Source: Caldibacillus debilis DSM 16016 (GTDB lineage Bacteria > Bacillota > Bacilli > Bacillales > Caldibacillaceae). Taken from it: a stretch of DNA of 57,254 bases. The notes beneath the pieces were generated by a model. The model made no database searches. It was not told where the DNA came from and saw nothing but the letters and a program-made list of their open reading frames with translations. The stretch's first letter is position 1. The number at the start of each line of letters is the position of its first letter. The DNA lies in contig NZ_KB912887.1 of assembly GCF_000383875.1 (NCBI RefSeq), positions 323 through 57,576 of the forward strand. The letters are read 5' to 3'. Both the position numbers and the translations under genes were made by a program. Shown here piece by piece: positions 1-8,700 of the stretch.

Positions 1-90
1 TGGTGTAACACCCTCCCCAGGAAGATCCTGGAATATCGTTCACCAAACGATGCGTTTCATGAAGAGTTACGAAACATCGCTTGATCATAA
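1..90. other. Cluster of short hairpins at the left edge
   Basis: Several short inverted repeats follow one another: GGTG/CACC (2-5 with 9-12), CCAGGA/TCCTGG (17-22 with 26-31), TCGTT/AACGA (36-40 with 46-50), and a bulged CGATG..TTTC/GAAACATCG stem (about 48-80). No reading frame crosses them convincingly. They could be the 3' end of an element or structured RNA that lies mostly outside the window. I cannot assign a family. Confidence 0.3.
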
Positions 91-203
91 CCATATTTTG
101 GATTACTGTGAGTTGTTGCATTTATTATTGCAATTTAAGTTCGGTTTTTCTATAAAAAATCCGACTTTTAAATCTTGACAACAATCGACAAATATGGTAG
201 CAA

Positions 204-251
204 ACACAACATATTGTATATATAAAAATATTGTTATACAATATATTGATT
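204..251 (+). promoter_or_regulatory. Pair of NrdR boxes upstream of nrdJ
   Basis: Two 16-bp sites resemble the NrdR box core CWATATATWG: acaCAACATATTGtat at 204-219 (9 of 10 core matches) and ataCAATATATTGatt at 236-251 (10 of 10). The box centres are 32 bp apart, so both lie on the same face of the helix. This is the usual tandem arrangement for the ATP/dATP-sensing repressor NrdR at ribonucleotide reductase promoters. A TTGACA at 175-180 could be a -35 element, but I see no convincing -10 at standard spacing. Confidence 0.75.
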
Positions 252-340
252 TTTGCGGACAAGTTATGGTATTGTAAAGATACACTTCAAGATTCCGAAT
301 GCTGCTTGCATATAGAGAAAATTTTAAGGAGTGGGTATCG

Positions 341-2896
341 ATGAACACGGTTGTCAATGAAAAACCGAAAATAAATGTGAAACAATTGAACGAGGCCATC
401 AAACTTTTCCCGCAGGTGTTCCCGATTACCGACGACATGAAGATCACCTTCAAGGGCGTGTCCCGCCTCGTCATGCTCGACCGGTATTCCTTCAAAGACA
501 CGGAAAAATTGACCCTGGCCAAAGGGGATTTTGTCGTTTTGACGATCAAGGACGATCCGAAGTTTCCCGCCCGCGGATTGGGATACATTGTGGATATCGA
601 CTGGGAAAACAACAAGGCCCGGGTGCTGGTGGAAGAGGAATACCGCCATGCCTTGGACAAGGAAGAAGAGAAGGAGACGGGGATCGTCGTCCGCTCGCTG
701 GAAGTGATCGACAAGCCTTTGGAGATCTATTTCGAGCAAATCGCCAAAAGGAACGCCGCCGGCTTGTCGCAGGTGGAACAGACGGAGGAGAAAAGACGGG
801 AATGGTTTGAAAAATTTTACCGGGAGCTCGTCCAGCTGAATTTCATCCCCGCGGGAAGGGTGCTGTACGGCGCCGGCGCGGGGATCGACGTGACCTACTT
901 CAACTGCTACGTCATGCCCTTCGTCCATGATTCCCGGGAAGGGATCTCCGAGCACCGGAAACAGGTGATGGAGATCATGAGCCGGGGCGGCGGCGTCGGA
1001 ACGAACGGTTCGACCCTGCGCCCCCGGAATGCCCTCGCCCGGGGCGTGAACGGAAAATCTTCCGGCTCCGTTTCCTGGCTCGACGATATCGCCAAGCTAA
1101 CCCACTTGGTGGAACAGGGCGGATCCCGCCGGGGGGCGCAAATGATCATGCTCGCCGTCTGGCATCCGGACATAATCGAATTCATCGTTTCCAAGATGCA
1201 AAACCCGAGGATTCTGCGCTATTTGATCGAAAACACCAACGATGAATCGATCAAAAAGGCGGCGGAAGCAAAATTAAAATTCGTCCCCCTCACCCCGGAA
1301 GAAAGAAAGATGTACGAGGTCATCGTGAAGTACAAACATATACCGGGATACGGCGGATTCACGGAAGAGATCATCAAAAAGGCGGAGGCGAAACTGCGGG
1401 ACGGCGGCACCTACGAAGTCCATAACCCGGACTTCTTGACGGGCGCCAACATCTCCGTCTGCCTGACCAATGATTTCATGGAAGCCGTGGAAAAGGACGA
1501 CTGGTACGAGCTCCGCTTTCCCGCGGTGGAAACCTACAATGAACAGGAAATGAAAGAATACAACGAAAAATGGCATCTCGTCGGCGACGTGCGGGAATGG
1601 GAAAAGATGGGCTACCGGGTGCGCACTTACAAACGGATCCGGGCCCGGGAACTGTGGAATTTGATCAACATTTGCGCCACCTATTCGGCGGAGCCGGGGA
1701 TCTTTTTCATCGACAACGCCAATGAGATGACGAACGCGCGGGCTTACGGACAGAAGGTCGTGGCCACCAACCCGTGCGGGGAACAGCCCCTCGCCCCCTA
1801 TTCCGTCTGCAATTTGGCGGCGGTCAATCTGGCCAACATGGTGGATAAAGAGAAGAAGGAAGTCGATTTTGACAAGCTGATCCGGACGGTGCAGATCGGC
1901 GTCCGTTTGCAGGACAACGTCATCGATGCCACCCCCTATTTCCTGGAAGAAAACCGGAAGCAGGCCCTCGGGGAACGGCGGATCGGCCTCGGCGTCATGG
2001 GTCTCGCGGATATGCTCATTTACTGCGAAAAGGAATACGGTTCGCCGGAAGGGAACGAGCTGGTCGATAAAGTCTTTGAAACGATCGCCACGACGGCTTA
2101 CCGGACTTCCATTGAGCTCGCGAAGGAAAAGGGCAGTTTCCCGTTCTTGGTCGGGAAAACGGAGGAGGAAACGAACCGGCTGAGAAAGGCCTTTATCAAC
2201 ACCGGGTACATGAAACGGATGCCGGAGGACATCCGCCAGGACATATTGAAATACGGCATCCGCAACTCCCATCTGTTGACGGTCGCCCCGACGGGCTCGA
2301 CGGGGACGATGGTCGGGGTCTCCACCGGGCTCGAACCCTATTTCTCGTTCACCTACTACCGGAGCGGCCGTTTAGGAAAATTCATCGAAGTCAAGGCCGA
2401 GATCGTTCAAGAATACTTGCGCAAACATCCGGAGGCGGACCCGGATCGGCTGCCGCACTTTTTCGTCACGGCGATGGACTTGACGCCGGAAGCCCATGCC
2501 GACGTCCAATGCATCATTCAGCGGTGGGTGGACAGCTCCATCAGCAAAACGGTCAACGCCCCGAAGGGATATACGGTGGAACAGGTGAAAAAGGTGTACG
2601 AGCGGCTCTACAAAGGCGGCGCCAAGGGCGGGACGGTCTATGTGGACGGCAGCCGGGACTCCCAGGTGCTGACGTTAAAAGCGGAGGAAAACACCCGGGA
2701 GGAAGCGGAGGAGCTGCACCCGGAAAAGCCGAAGGTCGTCCTGGTGGAAACAATCCAGGACCTGCGCTCAACGGATGTGACGATCGGCTCGGAAATCGGC
2801 AATACATGTCCCGTCTGCCGGAAAGGAAAGGTGCGGGAAATCGGCGGCTGCAACACCTGTGACAACTGCGGCGCCCAATTGAAGTGCGGGCTGTAG
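341..2896 (+). CDS. nrdJ: Adenosylcobalamin-dependent (class II) ribonucleoside-diphosphate reductase
   Basis: An 851-residue enzyme that reduces ribonucleotides to deoxyribonucleotides using coenzyme B12 as radical source, so it needs no oxygen and no NrdB subunit. The ATG at 341 follows AAGGAG at suitable spacing. The class signature is visible: C189 in FNCYVMP and C490 in SVCNLAAVNL as the redox pair, and N477-P-C479-G-E481 as the catalytic N-x-C-x-E motif. GSTGTMVGVSTGLEP fits the phosphate-binding region. The C terminus carries a Cys-rich tail with CPVC and CNTCDNC, typical of class II enzymes and likely used for re-reduction by thioredoxin. It stands alone between NrdR boxes and a terminator. 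It is not part of the B. subtilis gene order in this region, so it is an insertion relative to that genome. Confidence 0.95.
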   Translation: MNTVVNEKPKINVKQLNEAIKLFPQVFPITDDMKITFKGVSRLVMLDRYSFKDTEKLTLAKGDFVVLTIKDDPKFPARGLGYIVDIDWENNKARVLVEEEYRHALDKEEEKETGIVVRSLEVIDKPLEIYFEQIAKRNAAGLSQVEQTEEKRREWFEKFYRELVQLNFIPAGRVLYGAGAGIDVTYFNCYVMPFVHDSREGISEHRKQVMEIMSRGGGVGTNGSTLRPRNALARGVNGKSSGSVSWLDDIAKLTHLVEQGGSRRGAQMIMLAVWHPDIIEFIVSKMQNPRILRYLIENTNDESIKKAAEAKLKFVPLTPEERKMYEVIVKYKHIPGYGGFTEEIIKKAEAKLRDGGTYEVHNPDFLTGANISVCLTNDFMEAVEKDDWYELRFPAVETYNEQEMKEYNEKWHLVGDVREWEKMGYRVRTYKRIRARELWNLINICATYSAEPGIFFIDNANEMTNARAYGQKVVATNPCGEQPLAPYSVCNLAAVNLANMVDKEKKEVDFDKLIRTVQIGVRLQDNVIDATPYFLEENRKQALGERRIGLGVMGLADMLIYCEKEYGSPEGNELVDKVFETIATTAYRTSIELAKEKGSFPFLVGKTEEETNRLRKAFINTGYMKRMPEDIRQDILKYGIRNSHLLTVAPTGSTGTMVGVSTGLEPYFSFTYYRSGRLGKFIEVKAEIVQEYLRKHPEADPDRLPHFFVTAMDLTPEAHADVQCIIQRWVDSSISKTVNAPKGYTVEQVKKVYERLYKGGAKGGTVYVDGSRDSQVLTLKAEENTREEAEELHPEKPKVVLVETIQDLRSTDVTIGSEIGNTCPVCRKGKVREIGGCNTCDNCGAQLKCGL

Positions 2897-2908
2897 CCTC
2901 AGGGATAC

Positions 2909-2935
2909 AAGGCGGACCAACGTCCGCCTTTTTTC
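2909..2935 (+). terminator. Rho-independent terminator of nrdJ
   Basis: A perfect 9-bp stem, AAGGCGGAC/GTCCGCCTT, with loop CAAC is followed by a T run. It begins 13 nt after the nrdJ stop codon. Confidence 0.9.
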
Positions 2936-3017
2936 TTTGCTTTCATCCCCTTCCCGGGTACTAAAAACCCTTACCCTCGATTACATATGGATAAAAAGCC
3001 TTTATGGGGGATGGGTC

Positions 3018-3908
3018 ATGCTTGTTCACGGGGTTTTTTCGGGAGGCGGTGTCAAGGGGATCGCCTTTATCGGAGCGTACCAGGTTTTGGAAGAGAAGGG
3101 GATCCGGTTCGATCAAGTCGCGGGGACGAGCGCGGGTGCCTTGTTCGCTTCCCTGATCGCCGCCGGGTATACGAGCGAGGAACTTTTTCAAATGTTTTCG
3201 GATTTGGATTTCCGGGATTTTTTGGATGAGACGGATGCCCTTGCTGCTATTCCGATTATCCGCTGGGTGCCTTTATATTGGCGGCTCGGCCTCTACAAGG
3301 GAAAGGCGCTGGAAAAATGGATCGCCGGCCGTCTGTGGAAGAAGGGGATCCATACCTTCAGCGATCTGCCCCCGAACGCTTTGCGGCTGATCGCCTCCGA
3401 TTTGACCAACGGGACGATGATGGTTTTGCCCGACGATCTTCCCCGGTACGGCCTGTCGTGGAAAACCTTCCCGGTGGCCAAGGCGGTGCGCATCAGCTGC
3501 AGCCTCCCTTACTTTTTTGAACCGGTCCGGCTGAAGACGGAAAAGGGGAAGGTCGTTTTGGTGGACGGCGGGGTTTTAAGCAATTTTCCGGTTTGGCTTT
3601 TCGAAGAGGGAAGGATGCAAAGGAAGCGCCCGATCATCGGCATAAAGCTGAGCCAGGAAAAGGAAGTGATTCCGCCGAAGCGGATCAAAAACGCCTTGCA
3701 TCTCTTTGAGGCCCTGTTTACGACGATGATGGACGCCCATGATGCCCGCTACATTTCCAAAAAACACACCGCGAACCTCATTTTTATTCCGACGGATGGG
3801 ATAAACGCCACCGATTTTTCCTTGTCGGAGGAGAAAAAAAACACCCTCCTGCAGATCGGGAGGGAGAGGACGAAGGAATTTTTGAAAACGTGGCGCCGGG
3901 TGTTTTAA
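3018..3908 (+). CDS. yqhO: Patatin-like phospholipase (YqhO type)
   Basis: A 296-residue predicted serine lipid acyl hydrolase of the patatin family. The glycine-rich oxyanion-hole motif GGGVKG lies near residue 10, the nucleophile elbow is GTSAG, and the catalytic Asp is in DGGVLSNFP, giving the Ser-Asp dyad of the family. There is no signal peptide, so it should act in the cytoplasm or on the inner membrane face. I chose the ATG at 3018 because homologues begin just before the GGGxKG motif and a G-rich SD-like stretch precedes it. The physiological substrate is unknown. Its position next to yqhP is as in B. subtilis. Confidence 0.85.
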   Translation: MLVHGVFSGGGVKGIAFIGAYQVLEEKGIRFDQVAGTSAGALFASLIAAGYTSEELFQMFSDLDFRDFLDETDALAAIPIIRWVPLYWRLGLYKGKALEKWIAGRLWKKGIHTFSDLPPNALRLIASDLTNGTMMVLPDDLPRYGLSWKTFPVAKAVRISCSLPYFFEPVRLKTEKGKVVLVDGGVLSNFPVWLFEEGRMQRKRPIIGIKLSQEKEVIPPKRIKNALHLFEALFTTMMDAHDARYISKKHTANLIFIPTDGINATDFSLSEEKKNTLLQIGRERTKEFLKTWRRVF

Positions 3909-4249
3909 AGGTTTTCCCTTTTTCCCTTCTTTCCTTCAATGACCGTCAAACGGACGCCGCTTTTTTTCCGGAGGGGCGGGCGTTTCATTTTTCGGCCTTT
4001 CAATTCCCGCCGGTTTTCAAAACGTTTCCGCGACAGGCGGGCCGCCTTTCGGAAGGACGCCATTTCCTTCCGTTTCGGATCGTTCCGAAGGAGGAAATAA
4101 CGGACGAGGAAAAACAGGATCCCGCCGATGAAGATCAGGGCCAGCAGGTGATTCATCCACCGGCCGGAGCTGCCGGACAGGGAGGATGCCAAACCGATCA
4201 GGGCGAGGAGGAAGATTCCGTAAATCGCCCACTTCGCTCCTTTTTTCAT
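3905..4249 (-). CDS. yqhP: YqhP / SA1362 family membrane protein
   Basis: A 114-residue protein of the SA1362 family with unknown function. Two hydrophobic segments (about residues 8-25 and 33-50) are followed by a very basic C-terminal half rich in Arg and Lys, so it should be a small membrane protein with a positively charged cytoplasmic tail. The ATG at 4249 follows AGGGGGTGG by 8 nt; a GTG four codons upstream overlaps that SD and is less likely. It converges on yqhO, and the two stop codons share the tetranucleotide TTAA at 3905-3908. The adjacent B. subtilis gene yqhQ is absent here. Confidence 0.75.
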   Translation of the reverse strand: MKKGAKWAIYGIFLLALIGLASSLSGSSGRWMNHLLALIFIGGILFFLVRYFLLRNDPKRKEMASFRKAARLSRKRFENRRELKGRKMKRPPLRKKSGVRLTVIEGKKGKRENL

Positions 4250-4494
4250 ACTTCTAGCCACCCCCTATATGCATCATAAGCCAACGGCCCGGTTTTTAAA
4301 CATTTCGGAAAATTTTTCGGAAACTCCGTCCCCAAAGATCTGTTTGCCGCCAAAAGATCGGCGCCGCAAGAGGCGGACGGCCGGAAACGAAATCCTCCAC
4401 ACTATCAGTTTAGCAAAGATCGTCCCGCTGCCTCCATCCGAATTTTATAAAAATCTTCTCCGGAAGCATACTACCAGGGTGGAGGTGCAGCCAG

Positions 4495-4998
4495 GTGAAA
4501 AAGTTGGAACGGGAGAAGGAAAAACCTTTTTCCTTTCGTCGGACGGTTGTCTCTGCCGGCTTTGGCGGCGGCGTCATTTGGTCCTTGGCCGGTTATCTCG
4601 CCTATTTTTTCAATTTTACGGAGATCCGGCCGAACATGCTGTGGAAACCTTGGGTCCACGCCGGGTGGAAGGCCGGCTGGATCGGGGACTTGGCCGCCGT
4701 TTTGGCCATCGGGATCCTGGGGATCGCCGCCGCCTTTCTCTATTATTTTTCCTTGCGGAACGTTCCTTCCGTCTGGGCGGGGGTCCTATACGGGGGAGTG
4801 CTGTTCGTCTTCGTCTTTTATTTGCTGAACCCGCTCCTTCCCGGTTTTAATCCGCCGTGGAAATTGGATGCGAACACGATTGTCACGAGCCTTTGCCTGT
4901 ATGTGCTGTTCGGGATGTTTGTCGGCTATACGATCTCCTACGAGTACGGCGAGTACAAGCGGGAGCGGAAAGGGGGGCAGGGCGCGGGGAGCGGATGA
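4495..4998 (+). CDS. yqhR: YqhR family membrane protein
   Basis: A 167-residue integral membrane protein with four hydrophobic segments (about residues 18-40, 64-88, 94-112 and 130-150). The start is GTG at 4495, preceded by GGAGGTG. The length, the hydrophobic pattern, and the position between yqhP and aroQ match B. subtilis YqhR. No catalytic motif is visible and the function is unknown. Confidence 0.75.
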   Translation: MKKLEREKEKPFSFRRTVVSAGFGGGVIWSLAGYLAYFFNFTEIRPNMLWKPWVHAGWKAGWIGDLAAVLAIGILGIAAAFLYYFSLRNVPSVWAGVLYGGVLFVFVFYLLNPLLPGFNPPWKLDANTIVTSLCLYVLFGMFVGYTISYEYGEYKRERKGGQGAGSG

Positions 4999-5113
4999 TT
5001 TCGCAGAAAAGGCAGGAAAAAATTTCTTTTCTATGTTAGAATACAGGTATCGGACGGGAAGGCACCCGATTCGGGCTTTCGCCGACAACCGCCGGAAAAA
5101 GGCAGGGATCCTG

Positions 5114-5602
5114 ATGAAGAGCGTTTGGGTGATCAACGGACCGAACTTAAATCTGCTCGGCAAAAGGGAACCGGAGATCTACGGGCAAAAAACCCTCGCC
5201 GATTTGGAAAGCCTATTGAGGAAAAAGGCGGAAGAACATGGCATCCGGCTGGTGTTCAGGCAGTCGAACCATGAAGGGCAGATCATCGACTGGCTCCATG
5301 AGGCAAACGGGGACAAAACGGCCCTCGGCATCATCTTGAATCCGGGCGCCTTCACCCATTACAGCTACGCCATTTTTGACGCGGTGAAAGCCATTGAAGT
5401 CCCCGTATTTGAAGTCCATTTGACCAACATCTTCGCCCGGGAACCTTTCCGGAGCCGGTCGGTCATCGCGCCGGCCGCAGCCGGCCATATCTGCGGGGCC
5501 GGTTTTTACGGCTACGAACTTGCCCTGCAATTCTTTATTGACTTGAGAAAGAGGAGAGGCGAAAATGGAAAAGCTGGAGAAGATCCGGAAAAAAATCAGT
5601 GA
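5114..5602 (+). CDS. aroQ: Type II 3-dehydroquinate dehydratase
   Basis: Dehydrates 3-dehydroquinate to 3-dehydroshikimate in the shikimate pathway. The type II signature is present: NGPNLNLLGKREPEIYG with the active-site Arg and Tyr near the N terminus, QSNHEG, NPGAFTHYSYA, and EVHLTN with the catalytic His. At 162 residues it is longer than the usual 145-150. The excess is a charged C-terminal tail that overlaps the first 38 nt of the next gene, so the pair is probably translationally coupled. The ATG at 5114 is chosen because homologues start with the MKxxxVINGPN pattern; its SD is weak. Confidence 0.95.
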   Translation: MKSVWVINGPNLNLLGKREPEIYGQKTLADLESLLRKKAEEHGIRLVFRQSNHEGQIIDWLHEANGDKTALGIILNPGAFTHYSYAIFDAVKAIEVPVFEVHLTNIFAREPFRSRSVIAPAAAGHICGAGFYGYELALQFFIDLRKRRGENGKAGEDPEKNQ

Positions 5603-6626
5603 ATTGGGCGTGGACGGCTTGCTCATCATGAGTCCGTCCAACCGGCGTTACGTATCCGGTTTTACCGGGACGGCGGGAGCGGCGCTGATCACGCTGGACG
5701 AGGCCTTTTTCATTACCGATTTCCGCTACGTGGAGCAGGCGAAAAAGCAAGCCCCGGATTTCACCGTCGTCCGCCACAAAGGCTCCATCATCGAGGAAGT
5801 GAAAAATCTTTGCAGCCGCAAGGGCTGGAAACGGATCGGATTCGAGGAGCAGCACGTGACCTACGCGCTGTACCGGGAGATGGAAAACCGGCTGCCGGCG
5901 GAGCTCGTTCCCGTCTCCGGCGCCGTGGAAAAATTGCGATTGATTAAAAGCGAAGCGGAGATTAAGATAATAAAGGTGGCAGCCGATATTGCCGACGCGG
6001 CGTTCAAGCATATTCTCGATTACATAAAACCGGGCGTTACCGAAATGGAAGTGGCCAACGAACTCGAGCATTTTATGAAAAAATGCGGCGCATCCGCCGT
6101 CTCCTTCGAAACGATCGTCGCCTCCGGCCACCGCTCCGCCTTGCCCCACGGGGTTGCCTCGGAAAAGGTCATCGAAAAGGGGGATATGGTTACCCTCGAT
6201 TACGGGGCCGTCTACCAGGGCTATGTTTCCGACATTACCCGCACCGTGAGCGTCGGCGAGCCGTCCGACACCTTGAAGGAAATTTACGGCATCGTGCTGG
6301 AAGCCCAACGGAAAGGGGTGGAAGCGATCCGGCCGGGGATGACCGGGAAGGAAGCGGACGCCGTTTGCCGCAGCTATATTGCCGAAAAAGGCTACGGGGA
6401 ATATTTCGGCCATTCCACCGGACACGGAATCGGCCTCGAAGTTCATGAAGGGCCCGCCCTATCGGAAAGATCCGATGAGGTGTTGGCGGAAAACATGGTC
6501 GTGACCGTCGAACCGGGCATCTATCTTCCGGGAGTCGGGGGCGTCCGCATCGAAGACGACATCCTTCTCTCGGAAAAGGAAAATATTCGGCTGACCCATT
6601 CCACCAAGGAACTGATCGTACTTTAG
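5565..6626 (+). CDS. yqhT: Xaa-Pro aminopeptidase / dipeptidase, M24 family
   Basis: A 353-residue cytosolic metallopeptidase that releases residues N-terminal to proline. It has the creatinase-like N-terminal domain followed by the pita-bread M24 domain. The dinuclear metal ligands are visible in DYGAVYQGYVSDITRT (two Asp), HSTGHGIGLEVHEGP (His) and VEPGIYLPG..GVRIEDD (two Glu). The SD GAGAGG sits inside the aroQ coding region. Gene order aroQ-yqhT-efp is conserved with B. subtilis. Confidence 0.93.
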   Translation: MEKLEKIRKKISELGVDGLLIMSPSNRRYVSGFTGTAGAALITLDEAFFITDFRYVEQAKKQAPDFTVVRHKGSIIEEVKNLCSRKGWKRIGFEEQHVTYALYREMENRLPAELVPVSGAVEKLRLIKSEAEIKIIKVAADIADAAFKHILDYIKPGVTEMEVANELEHFMKKCGASAVSFETIVASGHRSALPHGVASEKVIEKGDMVTLDYGAVYQGYVSDITRTVSVGEPSDTLKEIYGIVLEAQRKGVEAIRPGMTGKEADAVCRSYIAEKGYGEYFGHSTGHGIGLEVHEGPALSERSDEVLAENMVVTVEPGIYLPGVGGVRIEDDILLSEKENIRLTHSTKELIVL

Positions 6627-6652
6627 ATTGATGGATGGAAGGACGTGAAAAG

Positions 6653-7210
6653 ATGATCTCTGTGAACGATTTTCGCAACGGCCTGACGATCGAAGTGGAC
6701 GGCGAGATCTACCGGGTGCTCGAATTCCAGCATGTGAAGCCCGGAAAGGGTGCCGCCTTCGTCCGTTCGCGGCTGCGCAATTTGCGCAACGGAAATATCG
6801 TCGAGAAAACCTTCCGCGCCGGCGAAAAAGTGGAGCGGGCGCAAATCGACAATCGGAAAATGCAGTACCTGTATTCCACCGGCGATACATATATTTTTAT
6901 GGACACCGAAACCTATGAACAGGTGGAATTGTCGGCGAAGCAAATCGAGTACGAACTGAAATTTTTAAAGGAAAACATGGAAGTTTCCGTCATCATGTAT
7001 CAAGGGGAGACGATCGGCGTCGAACTGCCGAACACCGTCGTCTTGACCGTCGTGGAAACCGAGCCCGGCATTAAGGGGGATACGGTGAGCGGCGGAACGA
7101 AGCCGGCCAAACTGGAAACCGGCCTCGTCGTCCAAGTTCCCCTTTTCGTCAACGAAGGGGACAAGCTGATCATCAACACGGCGGACGGCACCTATGTTTC
7201 CCGGGCGTAA
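6653..7210 (+). CDS. efp: Translation elongation factor P
   Basis: A 185-residue three-domain beta-barrel factor that rescues ribosomes stalled at polyproline. The start at 6653 gives the standard N terminus [10 protein letters not shown]. The tip loop reads [10 protein letters not shown] and puts Lys at position 32, the residue that B. subtilis modifies with 5-aminopentanol; that modification is known from the family and not visible here. Its partner substrate class (Pro-rich nascent chains) is general. It is 26 nt downstream of yqhT and probably co-transcribed. Confidence 0.97.
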   Translation: MISVNDFRNGLTIEVDGEIYRVLEFQHVKPGKGAAFVRSRLRNLRNGNIVEKTFRAGEKVERAQIDNRKMQYLYSTGDTYIFMDTETYEQVELSAKQIEYELKFLKENMEVSVIMYQGETIGVELPNTVVLTVVETEPGIKGDTVSGGTKPAKLETGLVVQVPLFVNEGDKLIINTADGTYVSRA

Positions 7211-7591
7211 CCGGGGGAGATGTCCGTCGCGGCTTGCCGGATAAGGATCATCCGGCAAAACTTTCCGCAAAAATGCGGGGATCCGTCCGCAAAGGTCCCG
7301 GAAGCCCGATTGCGGGAACCCTTTACAGGTTCCCCTTCCCTGCGGCTTCCGATCCCCGCACTTGCCGGTCTTATCGCGGCCGGAATTGGCGGTTTGACCC
7401 GCCGGTTCCGCGCCGCGTTTTTTTGTACCGGGAAAAAATTCCTGCCGGGGCTGCCGGCCCTGAATCCCCGGGACGCCGGCTCGGCCTTGGCTGCCTTTTT
7501 CCCTCTCGCCAACGGACGCATAAGAGCCGCAGGTGAGGCGGCCGCCTTGATATATGTCGGCCATCCCATTTCCTTGAATTTCGAAATGGAA
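7211..7591. other. Structured gene-free region after efp
   Basis: No credible gene was found in this stretch or in the following terminator region. It is rich in inverted repeats: TTGCCGGAT/ATCCGGCAA (7234-7242 with 7250-7258), CCGCA/TGCGG (7265-7269 with 7274-7278) and GGGAACC/GGTTCCC (7314-7320 with 7328-7334). B. subtilis has yqhV here; I see no frame with its small two-helix pattern. The first hairpin may end efp transcripts, although it lacks a T run. Confidence 0.5.
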
Positions 7592-7620
7592 CCGCCCCGA
7601 GCCATCGGGGTTATTTTTTT
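7592..7620 (+). terminator. Strong intrinsic terminator upstream of spoIIIA
   Basis: CCCCGA/TCGGGG (7595-7600 with 7605-7610), loop GCCA, then TTATTTTTTT. It should isolate the spoIIIA operon from efp transcription. Confidence 0.8.
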
Positions 7621-7621
7621 G

Positions 7622-7678
7622 CCGGGGGCGAATGCGGTTCCGTCCCCCTTTGCCCCCGGACCTTGGGGGTATTTTTTT
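7622..7678 (+). terminator. Second terminator with a competing stem
   Basis: CCCCC (7653-7657) pairs with GGGGG (7665-7669) and is followed by TATTTTTTT. The same CCCCC is part of GCCCCCGG (7652-7659), which can instead pair with CCGGGGGC (7622-7629). The two folds exclude each other, as in an attenuator, but this may simply be a back-up terminator. Confidence 0.6.
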
Positions 7679-7770
7679 GCCCTTCAAGAGAATTCCGGTT
7701 TTGCCAGTCATACTTTGTCCAACGGGCCAATACATTTAAAATAAACAGCAGCATATCCGAGGTGGATGGG

Positions 7771-8700
7771 ATGAAGGAAGTGATCCGTTATTTTCCGGAA
7801 AGGATCCGGGAACGGATTCTCGCCATTCCGGAGGCGAGCAGGGAAAGGATCGATGAGATCCGCATCCGAATCGGCCGGCCGGTGGAACTGAATTTTGGAA
7901 AAACCGTTCAATTCCTTCCCCCGGCCGTCAGCGAAAAGGAAGGGGAACAATTGTTTGGCAATTTGGCGAAGCATTCCATATACGCCCTTGAAGAAGAATT
8001 GAAGAGGGGATACATCACCGTCGAAGGGGGCCACCGGGTGGGCCTGGCAGGCAAGGTCATTTTGGAGAACGGCGCCGTGAAAGCGATCCGCGATATTTCT
8101 TCCTTCAACATCCGCATTGCCCGGGAGAAGATCGGGATTGCGGACAAGCTGTTGCCCTTTCTTTTTGACGGGGATTGGAAACATACGATGATCATCGGCG
8201 CTCCCCATACCGGGAAAACGACGCTGCTCCGGGACATCGCCCGGCTCGTTTCCACCGGTTCCAAGGCACGCCGCATTCCCCCCGCCAAAGTGGGGATTGT
8301 CGATGAGCGTTCGGAAATCGCCGGATGCTTTCACGGCATTCCGCAAATGACCTTCGGAACCCGGGTGGACGTCTTGGACGGATGCCCGAAGGCGGAGGGC
8401 ATGATGATGATGATCCGTTCCATGAGCCCGGACGTTTTGATCGTCGATGAAATCGGCAGAAAGGAAGATACGGAAGCGATTTTGGAAGCCGTTCACGCCG
8501 GGATCCGGCTGATCATGACCACCCACGGCGAGACGCTGGACGAACTGGTTCAGCGGCCCATTTTAAAAGAGATCATCGAGCAGAAGGTTTTTGAACGGTT
8601 TATCGAATTATCGAAAAGCCAGGGCCCGGGCACGATCGTCTCCTTGAAGGACAGGGAAGGCAGGCAGCTTTTCCGCAAGGTGAGTGCCGTCCATGATTAA
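7771..8700 (+). CDS. spoIIIAA: Stage III sporulation protein AA (ATPase)
   Basis: A 309-residue cytosolic ATPase of the secretion-ATPase superfamily that powers the SpoIIIA-SpoIIQ feeding-tube complex between mother cell and forespore. Walker A is GAPHTGKTT near residues 143-151 and Walker B is VLIVDEIG. The ATG at 7771 follows GAGGTGG. The mother-cell factor sigma-E normally drives this operon. A CATACTTT at 7709-7716 resembles a sigma-E -10, but its -35 partner is unclear. It overlaps spoIIIAB by 8 nt. Confidence 0.95.
   Translation: MKEVIRYFPERIRERILAIPEASRERIDEIRIRIGRPVELNFGKTVQFLPPAVSEKEGEQLFGNLAKHSIYALEEELKRGYITVEGGHRVGLAGKVILENGAVKAIRDISSFNIRIAREKIGIADKLLPFLFDGDWKHTMIIGAPHTGKTTLLRDIARLVSTGSKARRIPPAKVGIVDERSEIAGCFHGIPQMTFGTRVDVLDGCPKAEGMMMMIRSMSPDVLIVDEIGRKEDTEAILEAVHAGIRLIMTTHGETLDELVQRPILKEIIEQKVFERFIELSKSQGPGTIVSLKDREGRQLFRKVSAVHD

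Noticed and set aside
90-340. Cobalamin riboswitch before nrdJ
   Set aside because: I see no B12-box-like sequence and the stretch is AT-rich with NrdR boxes; a covariance search would settle it.
3890-4279. 129-codon plus-strand frame opposite yqhP
   Set aside because: Antisense shadow of yqhP, which has an SD, a family match and membrane helices.
7220-7744. 174-codon frame between efp and spoIIIAA
   Set aside because: It reads through several hairpins and two terminators and resembles no protein; no SD.
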